Made by a program: the position numbers and the translations under genes. The notes under the pieces were generated by a model. The model had not been told where the DNA came from. It saw only the letters and a list, made by a program, of their open reading frames with translations, and made no database searches. Below are positions 34,574 to 45,625 of a stretch of DNA of 64,000 nucleotides, in pieces. Origin of the DNA: Hyphomicrobiales bacterium (GTDB lineage Bacteria > Pseudomonadota > Alphaproteobacteria > Rhizobiales > Rhizobiaceae). The stretch's first letter is position 1; each line of letters opens with the position of its first letter. Where the stretch lies: assembly GCA_900468535.1 (NCBI GenBank), contig UBTY01000012.1, positions 186,001-250,000 of the forward strand, read 5' to 3'.

Positions 34574-36147
34574 CCGTCGACCTTTGCCGGCTTGCGGTTC
34601 AGGTTCCGCCGGATCATGCCGAGGTTGGCGCCGCCGATCAGGAAGGCGGTCGCGAAATAGACCGCCATGGCGATGACGATCAGCAGCCCCAGTGTGCCGA
34701 TCTTCGTCGTCAGGTGCGCGCCAGAGGCAAGCCATGGCTCCCAGCGGTGCTGCAGGTACATGATCACGCCGCCCATGACGGCAGCCGATACGACCAGCAG
34801 CGCCGCTCGGCGTGCCAGGGCCCATTCCCAGGCGAGGTGGCCACGGCGAAGCAATGTCGTGAACAGAAGCACAGTGCTGATCCAGCCGGCCGTTGCTTCC
34901 GCAACCGCGATCCCGGGAGCGCCGAGAAACGGAAAGAGCGTCAGGGCCGTCGCGCAGTTGACGCCGACGGCCACGGCGGAAAACCGCATCGGCGTCTTGG
35001 TGTCTTCGCGCGCATAGAACCCGGGCTGCAGCGCCTTGATCAGCACGAAGGCGGGCAGGCCGATCCCGTAGATGGCGAGGATGGAGGCGACGACTGCGGT
35101 ATTTTCCTGATGGAACGCGCCGCGTTCATAGAGCACGCGAATGATCTCGTTGGAGAGGATCCAGAGCGCGAAGGCGGCTGGGATGGTCAGGAACAGCACG
35201 AACTCGATCGATCGGTTCTGCAGGTTTCCAGCTTCGCGCAGATTGCCGCCCTTCAGCGCACGCGCCAGTTCCGGCAAAAGCACCACGCCGACGGCAACGC
35301 CGACGACGCCGAGCGGCAGCTGGTAGATACGGTCCGCATATTGAAGTGCTGCAATCGCCCCTTCCTTGCTGGAGGCGATGGCCTGGCCGATCATCTGGTT
35401 GATCTGGGTGATGCCGCCAGTCACGGCGGCGGGCACCGCGAGGATCAACAGCCGCTTTACGTTGGGTGTAAAGCGCGGAAAGCGAAAGCCGATACTCATG
35501 CCGGCATGCAGGACGCCGAGGTAGACGACGACGAGCTGCAGGATACCGGCGACCAGCACGCCCCAGGAGAGATACCAGGCGGTCTGAAGCGGTTCGGCGC
35601 CGGTGTAGAGCGCGTAGAATAGCGCCCCGATCATCACCACGTTGAGGAAGACAGGAGCGATGGCCGCCGCGAAGAAATGATGCAGGGAATTCAACATCCC
35701 GCTCATCATCGCCGTCAGCGACATGCACATGAGATAGGGGAACATCACCGCCGCCATGCGGATGGTGATCGAGAATTTCTCAGCATCGTCGGCAAAGCCC
35801 GGCGCGATGATGAAGCGCACCAGCAAGGGCATGCACAGTTCCATCACGATAGTGATGAGCAGCAGCACTGAAAACAGGACGCCGAAGACTTCCTCGGAAA
35901 AGCGTTTGGCTCCGTCAGTGCCGTTCGCCTCGATCTCCTTGGCGAACAGCGGCACGAAGGCGGCATTGAACGCGCCTTCGGCAAAGAGCCGGCGGAAGAG
36001 GTTCGGAAAGCGGAAGGCGGCATAGAAGACGTCGGCCATCGGACCGGTGCCGAGAGCCGCCGCCATCAGCGTTTCACGAGCAAAGCCGAAGATGCGGCTG
36101 CCAAGAGTGGCGCCGCCGACGGTAGCGAATTTTCTGACGAGGCTCAT
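34570..36147 (-). CDS. murJ: Lipid II flippase MurJ
   Basis: Integral membrane protein of the MOP superfamily that flips lipid II for peptidoglycan synthesis; 525 aa with about 14 membrane helices. The conserved start MSLVRKFATVGGATLGSRIFGFARETLMA and the helix-1/2 motif DVFYAAFRFPNLFRRLFAEGAFNAAFVPLF are present, including the essential Arg residues. It is 10 bp downstream of glnD and probably co-transcribed with it. The stop codon lies within a palindromic repeat. Essential gene in most bacteria. Confidence 0.96.
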   Translation of the reverse strand: MSLVRKFATVGGATLGSRIFGFARETLMAAALGTGPMADVFYAAFRFPNLFRRLFAEGAFNAAFVPLFAKEIEANGTDGAKRFSEEVFGVLFSVLLLITIVMELCMPLLVRFIIAPGFADDAEKFSITIRMAAVMFPYLMCMSLTAMMSGMLNSLHHFFAAAIAPVFLNVVMIGALFYALYTGAEPLQTAWYLSWGVLVAGILQLVVVYLGVLHAGMSIGFRFPRFTPNVKRLLILAVPAAVTGGITQINQMIGQAIASSKEGAIAALQYADRIYQLPLGVVGVAVGVVLLPELARALKGGNLREAGNLQNRSIEFVLFLTIPAAFALWILSNEIIRVLYERGAFHQENTAVVASILAIYGIGLPAFVLIKALQPGFYAREDTKTPMRFSAVAVGVNCATALTLFPFLGAPGIAVAEATAGWISTVLLFTTLLRRGHLAWEWALARRAALLVVSAAVMGGVIMYLQHRWEPWLASGAHLTTKIGTLGLLIVIAMAVYFATAFLIGGANLGMIRRNLNRKPAKVDG

Positions 36148-36157
36148 GCGTTCTGGC

Positions 36158-39067
36158 TCATGCGGGCGAATCCGCCTTCTTGTCTGTCTGGGTCGCGGCC
36201 CGAACCGGGGTCGGTTGCGCGATGATGCCGGATGGCATGCGCTCGCGCAGCTCGTCCTGCTCTTCGGCCATCACGGCCTTGAGGCGCGCGGTGATGTTCG
36301 AGCGCTTGCTGTCGCCCGAGATCTTCTGGCCGACAAGGTCGGTCACGTAGAAACTGTCGATGACCTTCTCACCGAAGGTGGTGATCCGGGCCGATTGAAT
36401 GTCGAGCGATAGATCGGAGAGAACCGCGGTGATTTCCGAGAGCAGGCCCGGCCGGTCAAGGCATTCTACCTCGATAACCGTGAACTTGTTCGACAGGCTG
36501 TTCGAGATGTTGACTGACGGCGGAATGACGAAGGCCTTGCTCTTCTTGCGGTTCTTGGTCCGCGTCGCAATCACCTCGGGCAACCGCTTGCGGCCGGAAA
36601 GCACGTCCTCGATCATTCGTCCGATCGTTCCGGCACGGCGCAGCTCATCGGCATCGTCCTTGAACTCGCGGCTGACATGGATCGTATCAAGCGCGCGGCC
36701 ATCCGAGGTCGTAAAGATCTGCGCATCGACGATGTTGGCGCCCGCTGCCGCACACGCGCCGGCAATGACGGCGAGCAGGCGCGGATGGTCCGGCGAGAGC
36801 ACGGTGATCTCGGTGATCGCGTGGAAGCTGTCGGTCCGCACCATCGTCGCCAACGCCTGGCCGGCCTTGTCCGCCTGGCGGATGAAGCCGGCATGTCGCA
36901 CCTGGTCCTCAAGCGGAACGGAGAGCAGATAAGGCTGGTAGTGCAGCTTGCTGTAGATCTTGCGGTCTTTCTGGCTCCAGTCGGAAAGCGCATTGTAGAG
37001 CGCTTCGGCCGCGAAGTTGGCGCGCTCCTTGCGCGAAACCTCGGAGAAGCCGCCGGCGAGCAACAGTTCCGTTTCGTAATAGAGCGTCCGCAGCAGCTGG
37101 CCCTTCCAGCCGTTCCAGACACCGGGACCGACGGCGCGGATGTCGCAGATCGTCAGGATCAGCAGCATCTTCAGCCGGTCGAGCGACTGAACGACGTCGG
37201 CAAAGTCGGTGATCGTCTTGCGGTCGGTGAGGTCGCGCGTCTGCGCGACCATCGACATGACCAGATGCTCCTGGATCAGCCAGACAACCATCTCCGTCTG
37301 CTTCTGCGACAGGCCGAAACGGGCGCAGAGCTTGCGGGCGACCCGGGCGCCGGCGATCGAGTGGTCTTCCTGACGACCCTTGGCGATGTCATGGAGCAGG
37401 ACGGCGACGTAAAGCGCCTCACGGTCCTCGATGCCGGGCATCAGCTTGTTGGCAAGCGGATGCAGGTCGTCGGCCTTGCCCTTGTCGATCTCCGACAGCA
37501 CGTCGACGGTGCGGATCAGGTGCTCATCCACTGTGTAGTGATGATACATGTTGAACTGCATCATCGCGACGATCTTGCCGAATTCGGGAATGAAGCGGCC
37601 GAGCACGCCGGCCTCGTTCATGCGCCGCAGGATCAGTGCGGGATCGCGCTTCGAGGTCAGGATCGACAGGAAGAGCCGATTGGCCTCGTCGTTTTCGCGC
37701 AGATTGTTGTCGATCAGGCTGAGCGAGCGCGTGACGCGCTTCAGTGCATCCGGATGAAATTCCAGCCCGTTGATATCAGCGACGTGGAAGAGCCGGATGA
37801 TGCTGATCGGATCCCGCTTGAAAACGTCGGGGCTTGCAAGCGCGATACGGCCACGATCCTCGACGAACTCGGTGCTGCCGGCGATTTTTCGGCTGCGGTT
37901 CGCAAAGCGGCTGATGACACCGGTCAATCCGGGCGTCGACTTCGCCTGCTGGTCCTCGAGTGCGGCGCAGAGAATACGCGTCAGGTCGCCGACATCCTTG
38001 GCGACGAGGAAATAGTGCTTCATGAAGCGCTCGACGGCCGAAAGGCCCGGGCGCGCATGATATCCGAGTGCTTCCGCAATCTCGCGCTGGATATCGAAAG
38101 ACAGCCGCTCCTCGGCCTTCCCGGTCAGGAAATGCATGTGGCAGCGCACTGCCCAGAGGAAATCGTCAGCCTTCTCGAAAAGGCGGTATTCATGCTTGGA
38201 GAGAACGCCGAGCGGCACGAGCTCGGCTGTATCGCGGACGTGGTAATAATATTTCGAGATCCAGAAGAGTGTGTGCAGGTCGCGCAGGCCGCCCTTGCCC
38301 TCCTTGACGTTGGGCTCGACCAGATAGCGCGTGTCGCCGGCCTTGCGGTGGCGCTCGTCACGTTCGGCAAGCTTGGCGGCGATGAATTCCGGACCGGTGC
38401 CGGTAACGATCTCCTTGTCGAACCGCGTTTCGAGCTGGGTTTCCAGCGAGCGCAGGCCGCAGATGTAGCGCATCTCGAGGATCGCGGTACGGATCGTCAT
38501 GTCCGACTTGGAGAGCGCGATGCACTCTTCGACGGTACGCGTCGCGTGGCCGACCTTGAAGCCCATGTCCCAGAGGACGTAGAGCATGAATTCGACGGCC
38601 TTGTGGGTTTCCTCCGCCGGCTTCGGCTGGAACAGGAACAGGAGGTCGATGTCGGAGCCGGGCGCCAGCGTGTCGCGGCCATAGCCGCCGACGGCGGTGA
38701 CGGCAAACTTGTCCTTCTGCTGTGTGAAGACGTGATTGCAGACAAATTCGTATAGGACGGTGATGATCTGGTCCTGCAGCCAGGAAATCCGGCGGGCGCA
38801 ATTGATGCCGCTGCCGTCGGTCGAAAGCAGCTCGCGCGCCTTCTGCCGTCCCTCGCTGCTCGCCTTCTTTAGAATTACGAGCAGATCGGATCGCATGACG
38901 TCGGGCCGTGTCTTGTTGGCCTCGGCAACAGCGTCGCACATCTTCCGGAGATAGTCGGTATCGAGGATGTCTGAGAAATCGATGTCGTTCGTCGTCGCCA
39001 TGCGCGGGGCGGCTTCCTGTTCGCGCGGCGCAGCCGCTTCGTGCTGTGCCTCTCGTTTCGTCTGCAT
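36158..39067 (-). CDS. glnD: Bifunctional PII uridylyltransferase/uridylyl-removing enzyme GlnD
   Basis: Primary nitrogen sensor that uridylylates PII proteins when glutamine is low; 969 aa. The nucleotidyltransferase domain has [19 protein letters not shown] near residue 130. The HD hydrolase domain contains [14 protein letters not shown] near residue 550. Two C-terminal ACT domains ([23 protein letters not shown] and [17 protein letters not shown]) bind glutamine. ATG 39067 has GAGG upstream; a Met at 39001 is an alternative. It works with rpoN and ptsN, also in this window. Confidence 0.97.
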   Translation of the reverse strand: MQTKREAQHEAAAPREQEAAPRMATTNDIDFSDILDTDYLRKMCDAVAEANKTRPDVMRSDLLVILKKASSEGRQKARELLSTDGSGINCARRISWLQDQIITVLYEFVCNHVFTQQKDKFAVTAVGGYGRDTLAPGSDIDLLFLFQPKPAEETHKAVEFMLYVLWDMGFKVGHATRTVEECIALSKSDMTIRTAILEMRYICGLRSLETQLETRFDKEIVTGTGPEFIAAKLAERDERHRKAGDTRYLVEPNVKEGKGGLRDLHTLFWISKYYYHVRDTAELVPLGVLSKHEYRLFEKADDFLWAVRCHMHFLTGKAEERLSFDIQREIAEALGYHARPGLSAVERFMKHYFLVAKDVGDLTRILCAALEDQQAKSTPGLTGVISRFANRSRKIAGSTEFVEDRGRIALASPDVFKRDPISIIRLFHVADINGLEFHPDALKRVTRSLSLIDNNLRENDEANRLFLSILTSKRDPALILRRMNEAGVLGRFIPEFGKIVAMMQFNMYHHYTVDEHLIRTVDVLSEIDKGKADDLHPLANKLMPGIEDREALYVAVLLHDIAKGRQEDHSIAGARVARKLCARFGLSQKQTEMVVWLIQEHLVMSMVAQTRDLTDRKTITDFADVVQSLDRLKMLLILTICDIRAVGPGVWNGWKGQLLRTLYYETELLLAGGFSEVSRKERANFAAEALYNALSDWSQKDRKIYSKLHYQPYLLSVPLEDQVRHAGFIRQADKAGQALATMVRTDSFHAITEITVLSPDHPRLLAVIAGACAAAGANIVDAQIFTTSDGRALDTIHVSREFKDDADELRRAGTIGRMIEDVLSGRKRLPEVIATRTKNRKKSKAFVIPPSVNISNSLSNKFTVIEVECLDRPGLLSEITAVLSDLSLDIQSARITTFGEKVIDSFYVTDLVGQKISGDSKRSNITARLKAVMAEEQDELRERMPSGIIAQPTPVRAATQTDKKADSPA

Positions 39068-39173
39068 GCGCTATAGCCTCTTTGCCCGTCGATGACACGG
39101 GCTTTCATACTGCATGAACCTTTAATTTTGGCGAAAAGGTGATGTGTCGCGTGAAAGCGGCGACATCAGGCAA

Positions 39174-39449
39174 TCATGCGGCGATCTGGGCCCGCACGGA
39201 ATAGAGCACCTGACGTGTCTCGCTGGTGATTGCCTCCAGCGTCTCTTGGTCGCACTCGCGGTAGCCCGCCTTGGCGACGCATGTGGCGAGCTCAAGAATC
39301 CTGGCGCAGCAACGAATGATGTGCAGCAGGCCGAAGGGCGAGGCCCAGCCGCGCGGATTGCCGTGCTCGTCGGCAAGCCGCAGCGCTTCAAGCGCGCTGA
39401 AGATCGCCGCAAGCCTTTGGGTCTCGTTGAACAGCCGGTCCATGAACAT
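39174..39449 (-). CDS. Conserved small hypothetical protein
   Basis: 91 aa, no family recognised. It is mostly helical with four cysteines (a CC pair in IIRCCARIL, and two more in ATCVAKAGYRECDQ) and no signal peptide. It starts 3 bp after the mutS stop and lies 106 bp before glnD on the same strand, so it is probably translated from the mutS transcript. Codon composition resembles the neighbours. Two starts (MFMDRLF) are possible. A function cannot be assigned. Confidence 0.65.
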   Translation of the reverse strand: MFMDRLFNETQRLAAIFSALEALRLADEHGNPRGWASPFGLLHIIRCCARILELATCVAKAGYRECDQETLEAITSETRQVLYSVRAQIAA

Positions 39450-39452
39450 CAG

Positions 39453-42185
39453 TCAGCCCTGCTTCAGCTTCTTCTTGAGCTCGTAGAGCGCGTCCATCGC
39501 TTCGCGTGGGGTCATGTCGTCGAGGCTCATGCCCTTCAGCGCTTCTTCGACCTTCGAGGGGCCGCGGCTGGCATCCTCGCGGCGCACCGCCACTTGGAAC
39601 AGCGGCAGGTCGTCGATGAGCTGGCTTGCCGGGTTCTTGCGGTCGGCATCCTCGAGGCGCGTCAGCACGTCGCGGGCGCGCGCCACGACGGAAGCCGGCA
39701 GGCCGGCAAGGCGCGCGACCTGAATGCCGTACGAGCGGTCAGCGGCACCGGGGCCGACTTCGTGCAGGAAGATCACGTCGCCGTCCCATTCCTTCACGCG
39801 CATCGTCGCATTCGATAGCCGCGCAAGCTTTTCCGAAAGCACCGTCAGCTCGTGGAAGTGGGTGGCGAAGAGGCCGCGGCAGCGGTTTGCCTCGTGCAGA
39901 TGCTCGACGGCGGCCCAGGCGATGGAGAGACCGTCGAAGGTCGCGGTGCCACGGCCGATTTCATCGAGAATGACCAGTGAGCGATCGGTCGCCTGGTTGA
40001 GGATCGCCGCCGTTTCGACCATCTCGACCATGAAGGTCGAGCGGCCGCGCGCCAGATCGTCGGAGGCGCCGACGCGCGAGAACAGCCGGTCGACGATGCC
40101 GATATGGGCGGACGTTGCCGGCACGAAGGAACCCATCTGGGCGAGGATGGCGATCAGCGCGTTCTGGCGCAGGAAGGTCGACTTACCGCCCATGTTCGGG
40201 CCGGTCAGCAGCCAGATCGCGCCATCCTTGCCGTCGGAGACCGGCGAGAGATCGCAGTTGTTGGCAACGAACGGGCCTGACGATTGCCGCCTGAGCGCCT
40301 GTTCGACCACCGGATGGCGGCCGCCCTCGATCGCAAACATCTTCGAACCATCGACCATCGGCCGGCAATAGGCCTGTTCGTCGGCAAGCAGCGCGAGGCC
40401 GGCGGCAACGTCGATGACCGCGAGCGCGCGGGCGCCTGCCTTGATCGCCTCGGCCTCGGCGACGACGGCTGAGGTCATGTGGTCAAAGGCCGCCAGTTCG
40501 ATCGCAAGCGCCTTGTCGGCGGCGTTAGCGATCCGGCTTTCGAGGTCCGCAAGCTCGGTGGTGGTGAAGCGCATCGCGTTCGCCATCGTCTGACGGTGAA
40601 TGAAGCGCCCCTTGGCCTCGGGCGTATCGGTCATCGGCCCGGCATTGCCGGCGGTCACCTCGATGAAGTAGCCAAGGATATTGTTGTGCTTGATCTTCAG
40701 CGACTTGATGCCGGTTTCCTCGGCATATTGCAGCTGCAGGCCGGCAATCACCCGACGCGATTGATCGCGAAGCGCCCTGACCTCGTCGAGTTCGGCATTG
40801 GCACCGTCGCGCAGGAAGCCGCCATCGCGCTTCAATAGCGGCAACTCGTCGCCGAGCGTCTCGGAAAGCAGTATCGCAAGGCCGGAGGGCAGGGCCTGAA
40901 GGCTGGAAAGCGCAAGCTGCAGTTCTTCCGGCAGTAGCGCGTCGGACAACAGCCGACCGATATCGCCCGCAGCGCTTAGGCCCTGACGGATGGCGGCAAG
41001 GTCGCGGGGCCCGCCACGGTCGAGCGCCAGGCGCGAGAGCGCGCGCGGCATGTCAGGAACATGCTTGAGATGGTGGCGCAGGTCGCCGCAAAGCGACGGC
41101 TCCTCCATCAGGAAGCCGATCGAATCCAGCCGCTCATTGATGCGGACGGGATCAGTCAGCGGCGACATCAGCCGTTCGGCAAGCAATCGCGCGCCGCCGC
41201 CGGTCACGGTACGGTCGATCGCCTTCAGCAACGAGCCGTTGCGATCGCCCGACAGCGTGCGGGCAAGTTCGAGGTTGGCGCGGGTCGCCGGATCGATGAA
41301 CAGCGTCGACGCGCCGCTCTCGCGCTCCGGCCTTCCGAGCGGCGGCCGTTCGGCGATCTGTGTCTTCTCGACATAAGCGACGGCCGCGGCAGCGGCAGCA
41401 AGCTCGGCGCGTGAGAAGGTGCCGAAGCCATCAAGCGTCGAGACATTGAAGTAGCGCGCGATCCGCCCTTCGGCGGTGGCGCTGTCAAACAGCACGGATG
41501 GCTGCGGAACGGCAGTGCGGCCGAGCACGTCGAAGACAGGCTTCAGTTCGGCATCGTGAAAGATCGTATCGGGCACGATCAGCTCACGCGGGTCGATACG
41601 CAGGATATCGGCAAGCAGTCGCGAGCTTTCGGTCTCGGCCAGCCGGAAAATCCCGGTCGAGATGTCGATCCAGGCAAGCGCCAGCACCGGCTCGGCGCTG
41701 CCGCGAATCCGGGTAAGTGCCATCAGGTAGTTGGACTCCGATGGCGAAAGCAGTTTTTCCTCGGTGATCGTGCCCGGCGTCACCAGGCGGATGACGTCAC
41801 GCTTTACCACGGATTTCGAGCCGCGCTTCTTGGCTTCGGCTGGGTCCTCGACCTGTTCGCAGACGGCAACCCGGAAACCGAGCGCGATCAGTTTCTGCAG
41901 ATAGTCGTCGGCCGCATGAACAGGCACGCCGCACATCGGAATATCCTGCCCCATGTGCTGGCCACGCTTGGTGAGCGTGATGCAGAGCGCGCGGGAGGCA
42001 TCCAGCGCATCCTCGAAGAACAGCTCGTAGAAATCGCCCATGCGATAGAACAGCAGCGAGTCAGGGTTGTTCGCCTTGATCTCGATGAATTGCTCCATCA
42101 TCGGCGTTGCCGAGGCACGGCTTTCTTCCGTGGCCAGCTCAGCTGCCGAAAAGGCTTCTATTCCAGTGTCTATTCGTTGGTTCAC
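39453..42185 (-). CDS. mutS: DNA mismatch repair protein MutS
   Basis: Mismatch recognition ATPase; 910 aa from a GTG start. The mismatch-binding domain has the conserved Phe-x-Glu context in [15 protein letters not shown], and [14 protein letters not shown] precedes it. The ATPase Walker [14 protein letters not shown] is near residue 655, with [15 protein letters not shown] and FATHFHELT following. No ATG is available before the conserved region except the MMEQF pair, so I chose GTG 42185; an open frame reaching further upstream overlaps the divergent malic enzyme gene and is not credible. The start is the least certain part. Confidence 0.95.
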   Translation of the reverse strand: MNQRIDTGIEAFSAAELATEESRASATPMMEQFIEIKANNPDSLLFYRMGDFYELFFEDALDASRALCITLTKRGQHMGQDIPMCGVPVHAADDYLQKLIALGFRVAVCEQVEDPAEAKKRGSKSVVKRDVIRLVTPGTITEEKLLSPSESNYLMALTRIRGSAEPVLALAWIDISTGIFRLAETESSRLLADILRIDPRELIVPDTIFHDAELKPVFDVLGRTAVPQPSVLFDSATAEGRIARYFNVSTLDGFGTFSRAELAAAAAAVAYVEKTQIAERPPLGRPERESGASTLFIDPATRANLELARTLSGDRNGSLLKAIDRTVTGGGARLLAERLMSPLTDPVRINERLDSIGFLMEEPSLCGDLRHHLKHVPDMPRALSRLALDRGGPRDLAAIRQGLSAAGDIGRLLSDALLPEELQLALSSLQALPSGLAILLSETLGDELPLLKRDGGFLRDGANAELDEVRALRDQSRRVIAGLQLQYAEETGIKSLKIKHNNILGYFIEVTAGNAGPMTDTPEAKGRFIHRQTMANAMRFTTTELADLESRIANAADKALAIELAAFDHMTSAVVAEAEAIKAGARALAVIDVAAGLALLADEQAYCRPMVDGSKMFAIEGGRHPVVEQALRRQSSGPFVANNCDLSPVSDGKDGAIWLLTGPNMGGKSTFLRQNALIAILAQMGSFVPATSAHIGIVDRLFSRVGASDDLARGRSTFMVEMVETAAILNQATDRSLVILDEIGRGTATFDGLSIAWAAVEHLHEANRCRGLFATHFHELTVLSEKLARLSNATMRVKEWDGDVIFLHEVGPGAADRSYGIQVARLAGLPASVVARARDVLTRLEDADRKNPASQLIDDLPLFQVAVRREDASRGPSKVEEALKGMSLDDMTPREAMDALYELKKKLKQG

Positions 42186-42297
42186 GGGGATGCATTTTTT
42201 CCAAAAAAGAGGTGCCAACCCTAGCTGCCCGCCGCTATAGATGACAACTGCGATTGAGGAAGAGCAAGGCGTCACCCACAAGACGTTTGGAGGAAAA

Positions 42298-44583
42298 ATG
42301 CCCGATACCGAGAAGAAGCAGCGGCCGGTTACGTCTGTGACCGACAACGAGGCTCTTGAGTTCCACGCTATGGGGCGGCCCGGAAAGCTGGAGATCAACG
42401 CCACGAAGCCGATGGCAACGCAGCGCGATCTGTCGCTTGCCTATTCGCCGGGCGTTGCCGTTCCGGTGAAGGCGATTGCCGCCGATCCCGCGACCGCTTA
42501 CGATTATACGACACGCGGCAACATGGTCGCGGTCATCTCCAACGGCACGGCGATCCTCGGTCTCGGCAATCTCGGCGCTCTGGCTTCGAAGCCGGTGATG
42601 GAGGGCAAGTCGGTGCTCTTCAAGCGCTTTGCCGATGTCGACTCCATCGACCTCGAGGTCGACACCGAGAATGTCGACGAGTTCATCAACTGCGTCCGTT
42701 TCCTCGGCCCGTCCTTCGGCGGCATCAATCTGGAAGACATCAAGGCACCCGACTGTTTCATCATCGAGCAGCGTCTGCGCGAGTTGATGGACATTCCGGT
42801 TTTCCACGACGACCAGCACGGCACGGCGATCATCGCGGCCGCCGGCCTGATCAACGCGTTGGAATTGACCGGCCGCGACCTCAAGACGACGAAACTCGTC
42901 TGCAATGGCGCGGGTGCCGCTGCCATCGCCTGCGTCGAACTGATCAAGGCCATGGGGTTCGCGCCTGAGAACATCACTCTCTGTGACACTAAGGGCGTGA
43001 TCTACCAAGGCCGCACCGAAGGCATGAACCAGTGGAAGTCGGCGCATGCGGTTAAGACAAAGGCGCGCACGCTCGAGGAGGCCATGAAGGGCGCGGACGT
43101 GGTCTTCGGTCTCTCCCAGAAGGGCGCCTTCTCCGAAAAGATGATCCGTTCAATGGCTGACCGGCCTGTCATCTTCGCGATGGCCAATCCCGATCCTGAG
43201 ATCACCCCGGAAGAGGTCGCGCGCATCCGTGACGACGCCATCATGGCAACCGGCCGGTCCGACTATCCGAACCAGGTCAACAACGTTCTCGGCTTCCCCT
43301 ACATCTTCCGCGGCGCCCTGGATGTTCGCGCCACCACAATCAACGACGCGATGAAGATCGCCGCTGTCGAGGCGCTTGCCAATCTCGCCCGCGAGGACGT
43401 TCCTGACGACGTCGTTGCCGCTTACCAGGGCAACCGTCCGCGCTTCGGCGCGCAATACATCATTCCGGTGCCGTTCGATCCGCGCCTGATCTCGGCGATT
43501 CCGGTCGCCGTGGCACAGGCGGCGATTGACAGTGGCGTTGCCCGCAAACCGATCGCCGACATGGCTGCCTACGCCCGCGAGCTGTCTGCCCGGCGCGATC
43601 CGATCGCTTCGACCCTCGCGAGCCTCTACGAGCGCGTGCGCCGCCGCCCGAAGCGCCTCGTCTTTACCGAGGCTGAAGAAGAACAGGTCATGCGTGCGGC
43701 GATGTCCTACGCCAACCAGCAGCTCGGCACGGCGATTCTTCTCGGTCGCGAGGATCTGATCCGTCAGACCGCCGAGCGGGCCGGCATCGATCTGAACCGT
43801 CCGGGTCTCGAGATCGTCAACGCACGCATCTCTACCCGCGTCGAAGCCTATATCGACTACCTCTATGCGCGGCTGCAGCGCAAAGGCTACCTGCACCGCG
43901 ATGCCCAGCGCCTGATCCACAATGACCGCAACCACTTCGCTGCCTGCATGGTGGCGCTCGGCGATGCCGATGGCATGGTGACGGGGATCACCCGCAACTA
44001 TTCGACCGCGTTGGAGGATGTTCGTCGTTGCATCGACGAGAAGCCCGGTCACCGGGTCATCGGCGTTTCCATCGCGCTCTGCCGCGGCCGTACGGTGTTT
44101 GTTGCCGATACTGCGGTTCACGACATGCCGAATGCCGAGGAACTGGCCGATATCGCCGTCGAAGCCGCCGGCTTCGCGCGCCGCATGGGCTATCAGCCGC
44201 GTGTCGCCATGCTTGCCTACTCGACCTTCGGTCATCCCTCGGGCGAACGCTCCGAGCGTGTGCGCGAGGCTGTGAAGATCCTCGACAAGCGCCGCCTCGA
44301 CTTCGAGTACGACGGCGAAATGGCGGCTGATGTGGCGCTGAACCGCAAGGTGATGGAGCAGTACCCGTTCTGCCGCCTGTCGGGACCGGCCAACGTGCTG
44401 GTCATGCCGGCTTTCCACTCGGCTTCTATCTCGACCAAGATGCTGCAGGAACTCGGCGGCTCCACCGTCATCGGCCCCATCCTCGTTGGTGTCGACAAGG
44501 CGGTCCAGATCACCTCGATGGGCGCGAAGGATTCCGACATCGTGAACATGGCCGCCATCGCGGCCTACACGGCTGGATCGTGA
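42298..44583 (+). CDS. tme: NADP-dependent malic enzyme with phosphotransacetylase-like C-terminal domain
   Basis: Large MaeB-type malic enzyme, 761 aa, converting malate to pyruvate. The catalytic part covers residues 1-430 ([19 protein letters not shown], and the Rossmann segment [11 protein letters not shown]). The C-terminal region (about 440-761) resembles phosphotransacetylase and is regulatory rather than catalytic. By length, architecture and its position beside mutS and olsB it matches the NADP-dependent Tme of Sinorhizobium rather than the NAD-dependent Dme; cofactor is inferred. ATG 42298 has a perfect GGAGG site. A strong bidirectional terminator follows. Confidence 0.93.
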   Translation: MPDTEKKQRPVTSVTDNEALEFHAMGRPGKLEINATKPMATQRDLSLAYSPGVAVPVKAIAADPATAYDYTTRGNMVAVISNGTAILGLGNLGALASKPVMEGKSVLFKRFADVDSIDLEVDTENVDEFINCVRFLGPSFGGINLEDIKAPDCFIIEQRLRELMDIPVFHDDQHGTAIIAAAGLINALELTGRDLKTTKLVCNGAGAAAIACVELIKAMGFAPENITLCDTKGVIYQGRTEGMNQWKSAHAVKTKARTLEEAMKGADVVFGLSQKGAFSEKMIRSMADRPVIFAMANPDPEITPEEVARIRDDAIMATGRSDYPNQVNNVLGFPYIFRGALDVRATTINDAMKIAAVEALANLAREDVPDDVVAAYQGNRPRFGAQYIIPVPFDPRLISAIPVAVAQAAIDSGVARKPIADMAAYARELSARRDPIASTLASLYERVRRRPKRLVFTEAEEEQVMRAAMSYANQQLGTAILLGREDLIRQTAERAGIDLNRPGLEIVNARISTRVEAYIDYLYARLQRKGYLHRDAQRLIHNDRNHFAACMVALGDADGMVTGITRNYSTALEDVRRCIDEKPGHRVIGVSIALCRGRTVFVADTAVHDMPNAEELADIAVEAAGFARRMGYQPRVAMLAYSTFGHPSGERSERVREAVKILDKRRLDFEYDGEMAADVALNRKVMEQYPFCRLSGPANVLVMPAFHSASISTKMLQELGGSTVIGPILVGVDKAVQITSMGAKDSDIVNMAAIAAYTAGS

Positions 44584-44589
44584 AATAGA

Positions 44590-44622
44590 AAAGGAGCGGG
44601 AGGCTGCCTCCCGCTCCTTTTT
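44590..44622. terminator. Bidirectional terminator between tme and olsB
   Basis: Perfect 14-bp stem (44590-44603 with 44607-44620) and a 3-nt CTG loop, flanked by A on the left and T on the right. It serves tme on the plus strand and probably olsB on the minus strand. Confidence 0.93.
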
Positions 44623-44640
44623 CGATACGTCAGTGAGAAA

Positions 44641-45516
44641 TCAGCTCGCGAACCGTCCGGCGTCGGCGCCGTAGTAGTTGAGGTAGCGATCGGAAATGCT
44701 CGAGATGGGCAGGACGATCAGAACGTCTGTCGTATTGAAAGCCTTGTCGACGACAGCGGCTGAGCCGACCATGGCGCCGAGGCGGAGATAACCCTTGATC
44801 AGTGGCGGCAGCGCCATCAGCGCCCGCTTCGGGTTGACTGCTTCCGCAGGCATCAGGTCCATGTCTCGCGCAAGATGCGGGAGCGCGGTGACAGCCCATT
44901 CGTCCTTGGCCGCAACATTGTGGTGCAGGAAGGAAAGCGCCAGCGCATGGCTTTCCGGATGAACGCCCGGGAAAGACGCGCAGCCGAACATGGCGCTCAT
45001 GCCGTGCTTCAGGGCGTAGGCCCAGTTACCCTGCCAGAGCAGCTCGACAATCCGCTTGGTGCGGTAGTCGGGCAGAACGCAGGAGCGACCGAGTTCCATG
45101 AAGCGCTTATCCGGGTGGCGGGCAAGCAGCTCGTCAATCGCAAATTCCGAAGCCGAGTAAAAGCCGCCGTTCGCCATGGCAACCTCCTGGCGCAGCAGGC
45201 GATAGGTACCGACGATCTGATCCTCGCTGTCGCCCTCGATCGAGCGGTCGAGCACCAGAAGGTGGTCGCAGAAAGCGTCATAGGCATCGAAATCGCGCTT
45301 GCGGCGCATGGCTTCTGCCGGCAGTTGGGCCTGCATCTCTTCGACGAAGACGCGGTAGCGGACCGCCTGCGCGGCATCGATCTCGCTCGGAGTCCGAGCG
45401 AGACGCGTTTCGAGATTTCCGATGCGTCCGAAAACGTCGCTTTCCTTTGGCGCGGGTGCCCGGGAAGCGTGCGAGGCTTCGGCGACTGCGTCACGGTTGA
45501 TGATGTCTACTGACAT
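44641..45516 (-). CDS. olsB: L-ornithine N-alpha-acyltransferase OlsB
   Basis: 291-aa GNAT-superfamily enzyme that transfers a 3-hydroxyacyl chain from ACP to ornithine, giving lyso-ornithine lipid. The hemolysin-type acyltransferase pattern is visible: QAVRYRVFVEEM near residue 55, FDAYDAFCDHLLVLD near 80, IVGTYRLLRQE, and FMELGRSCVLPDYR near 148. It lies next to the malic enzyme gene, as olsB does in Sinorhizobium meliloti as I recall. OlsA, the second enzyme, is at 27861-28658. ATG 45516 (MSVDIINRD) was preferred over 45558. Ornithine lipids replace phospholipids under phosphate limitation in rhizobia; no Pho box was confirmed here. Confidence 0.88.
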   Translation of the reverse strand: MSVDIINRDAVAEASHASRAPAPKESDVFGRIGNLETRLARTPSEIDAAQAVRYRVFVEEMQAQLPAEAMRRKRDFDAYDAFCDHLLVLDRSIEGDSEDQIVGTYRLLRQEVAMANGGFYSASEFAIDELLARHPDKRFMELGRSCVLPDYRTKRIVELLWQGNWAYALKHGMSAMFGCASFPGVHPESHALALSFLHHNVAAKDEWAVTALPHLARDMDLMPAEAVNPKRALMALPPLIKGYLRLGAMVGSAAVVDKAFNTTDVLIVLPISSISDRYLNYYGADAGRFAS

Positions 45517-45625
45517 GGCGACTCTTTCATTGCCGGCTTTTGACACGCCATAAAACACTTATATGCGACAGGAAAGTGACATTTTAAACCCCCTGCCACG
45601 CAGCAAATGCAAGGGTTGTTGACGA

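Noticed and set aside
36677..38755. Plus-strand open frame of 692 codons opposite glnD
   Set aside because: It is the antisense shadow of glnD. High-GC codon bias keeps the opposite frame open, and its translation is rich in repeated R/D/V/H without any family.
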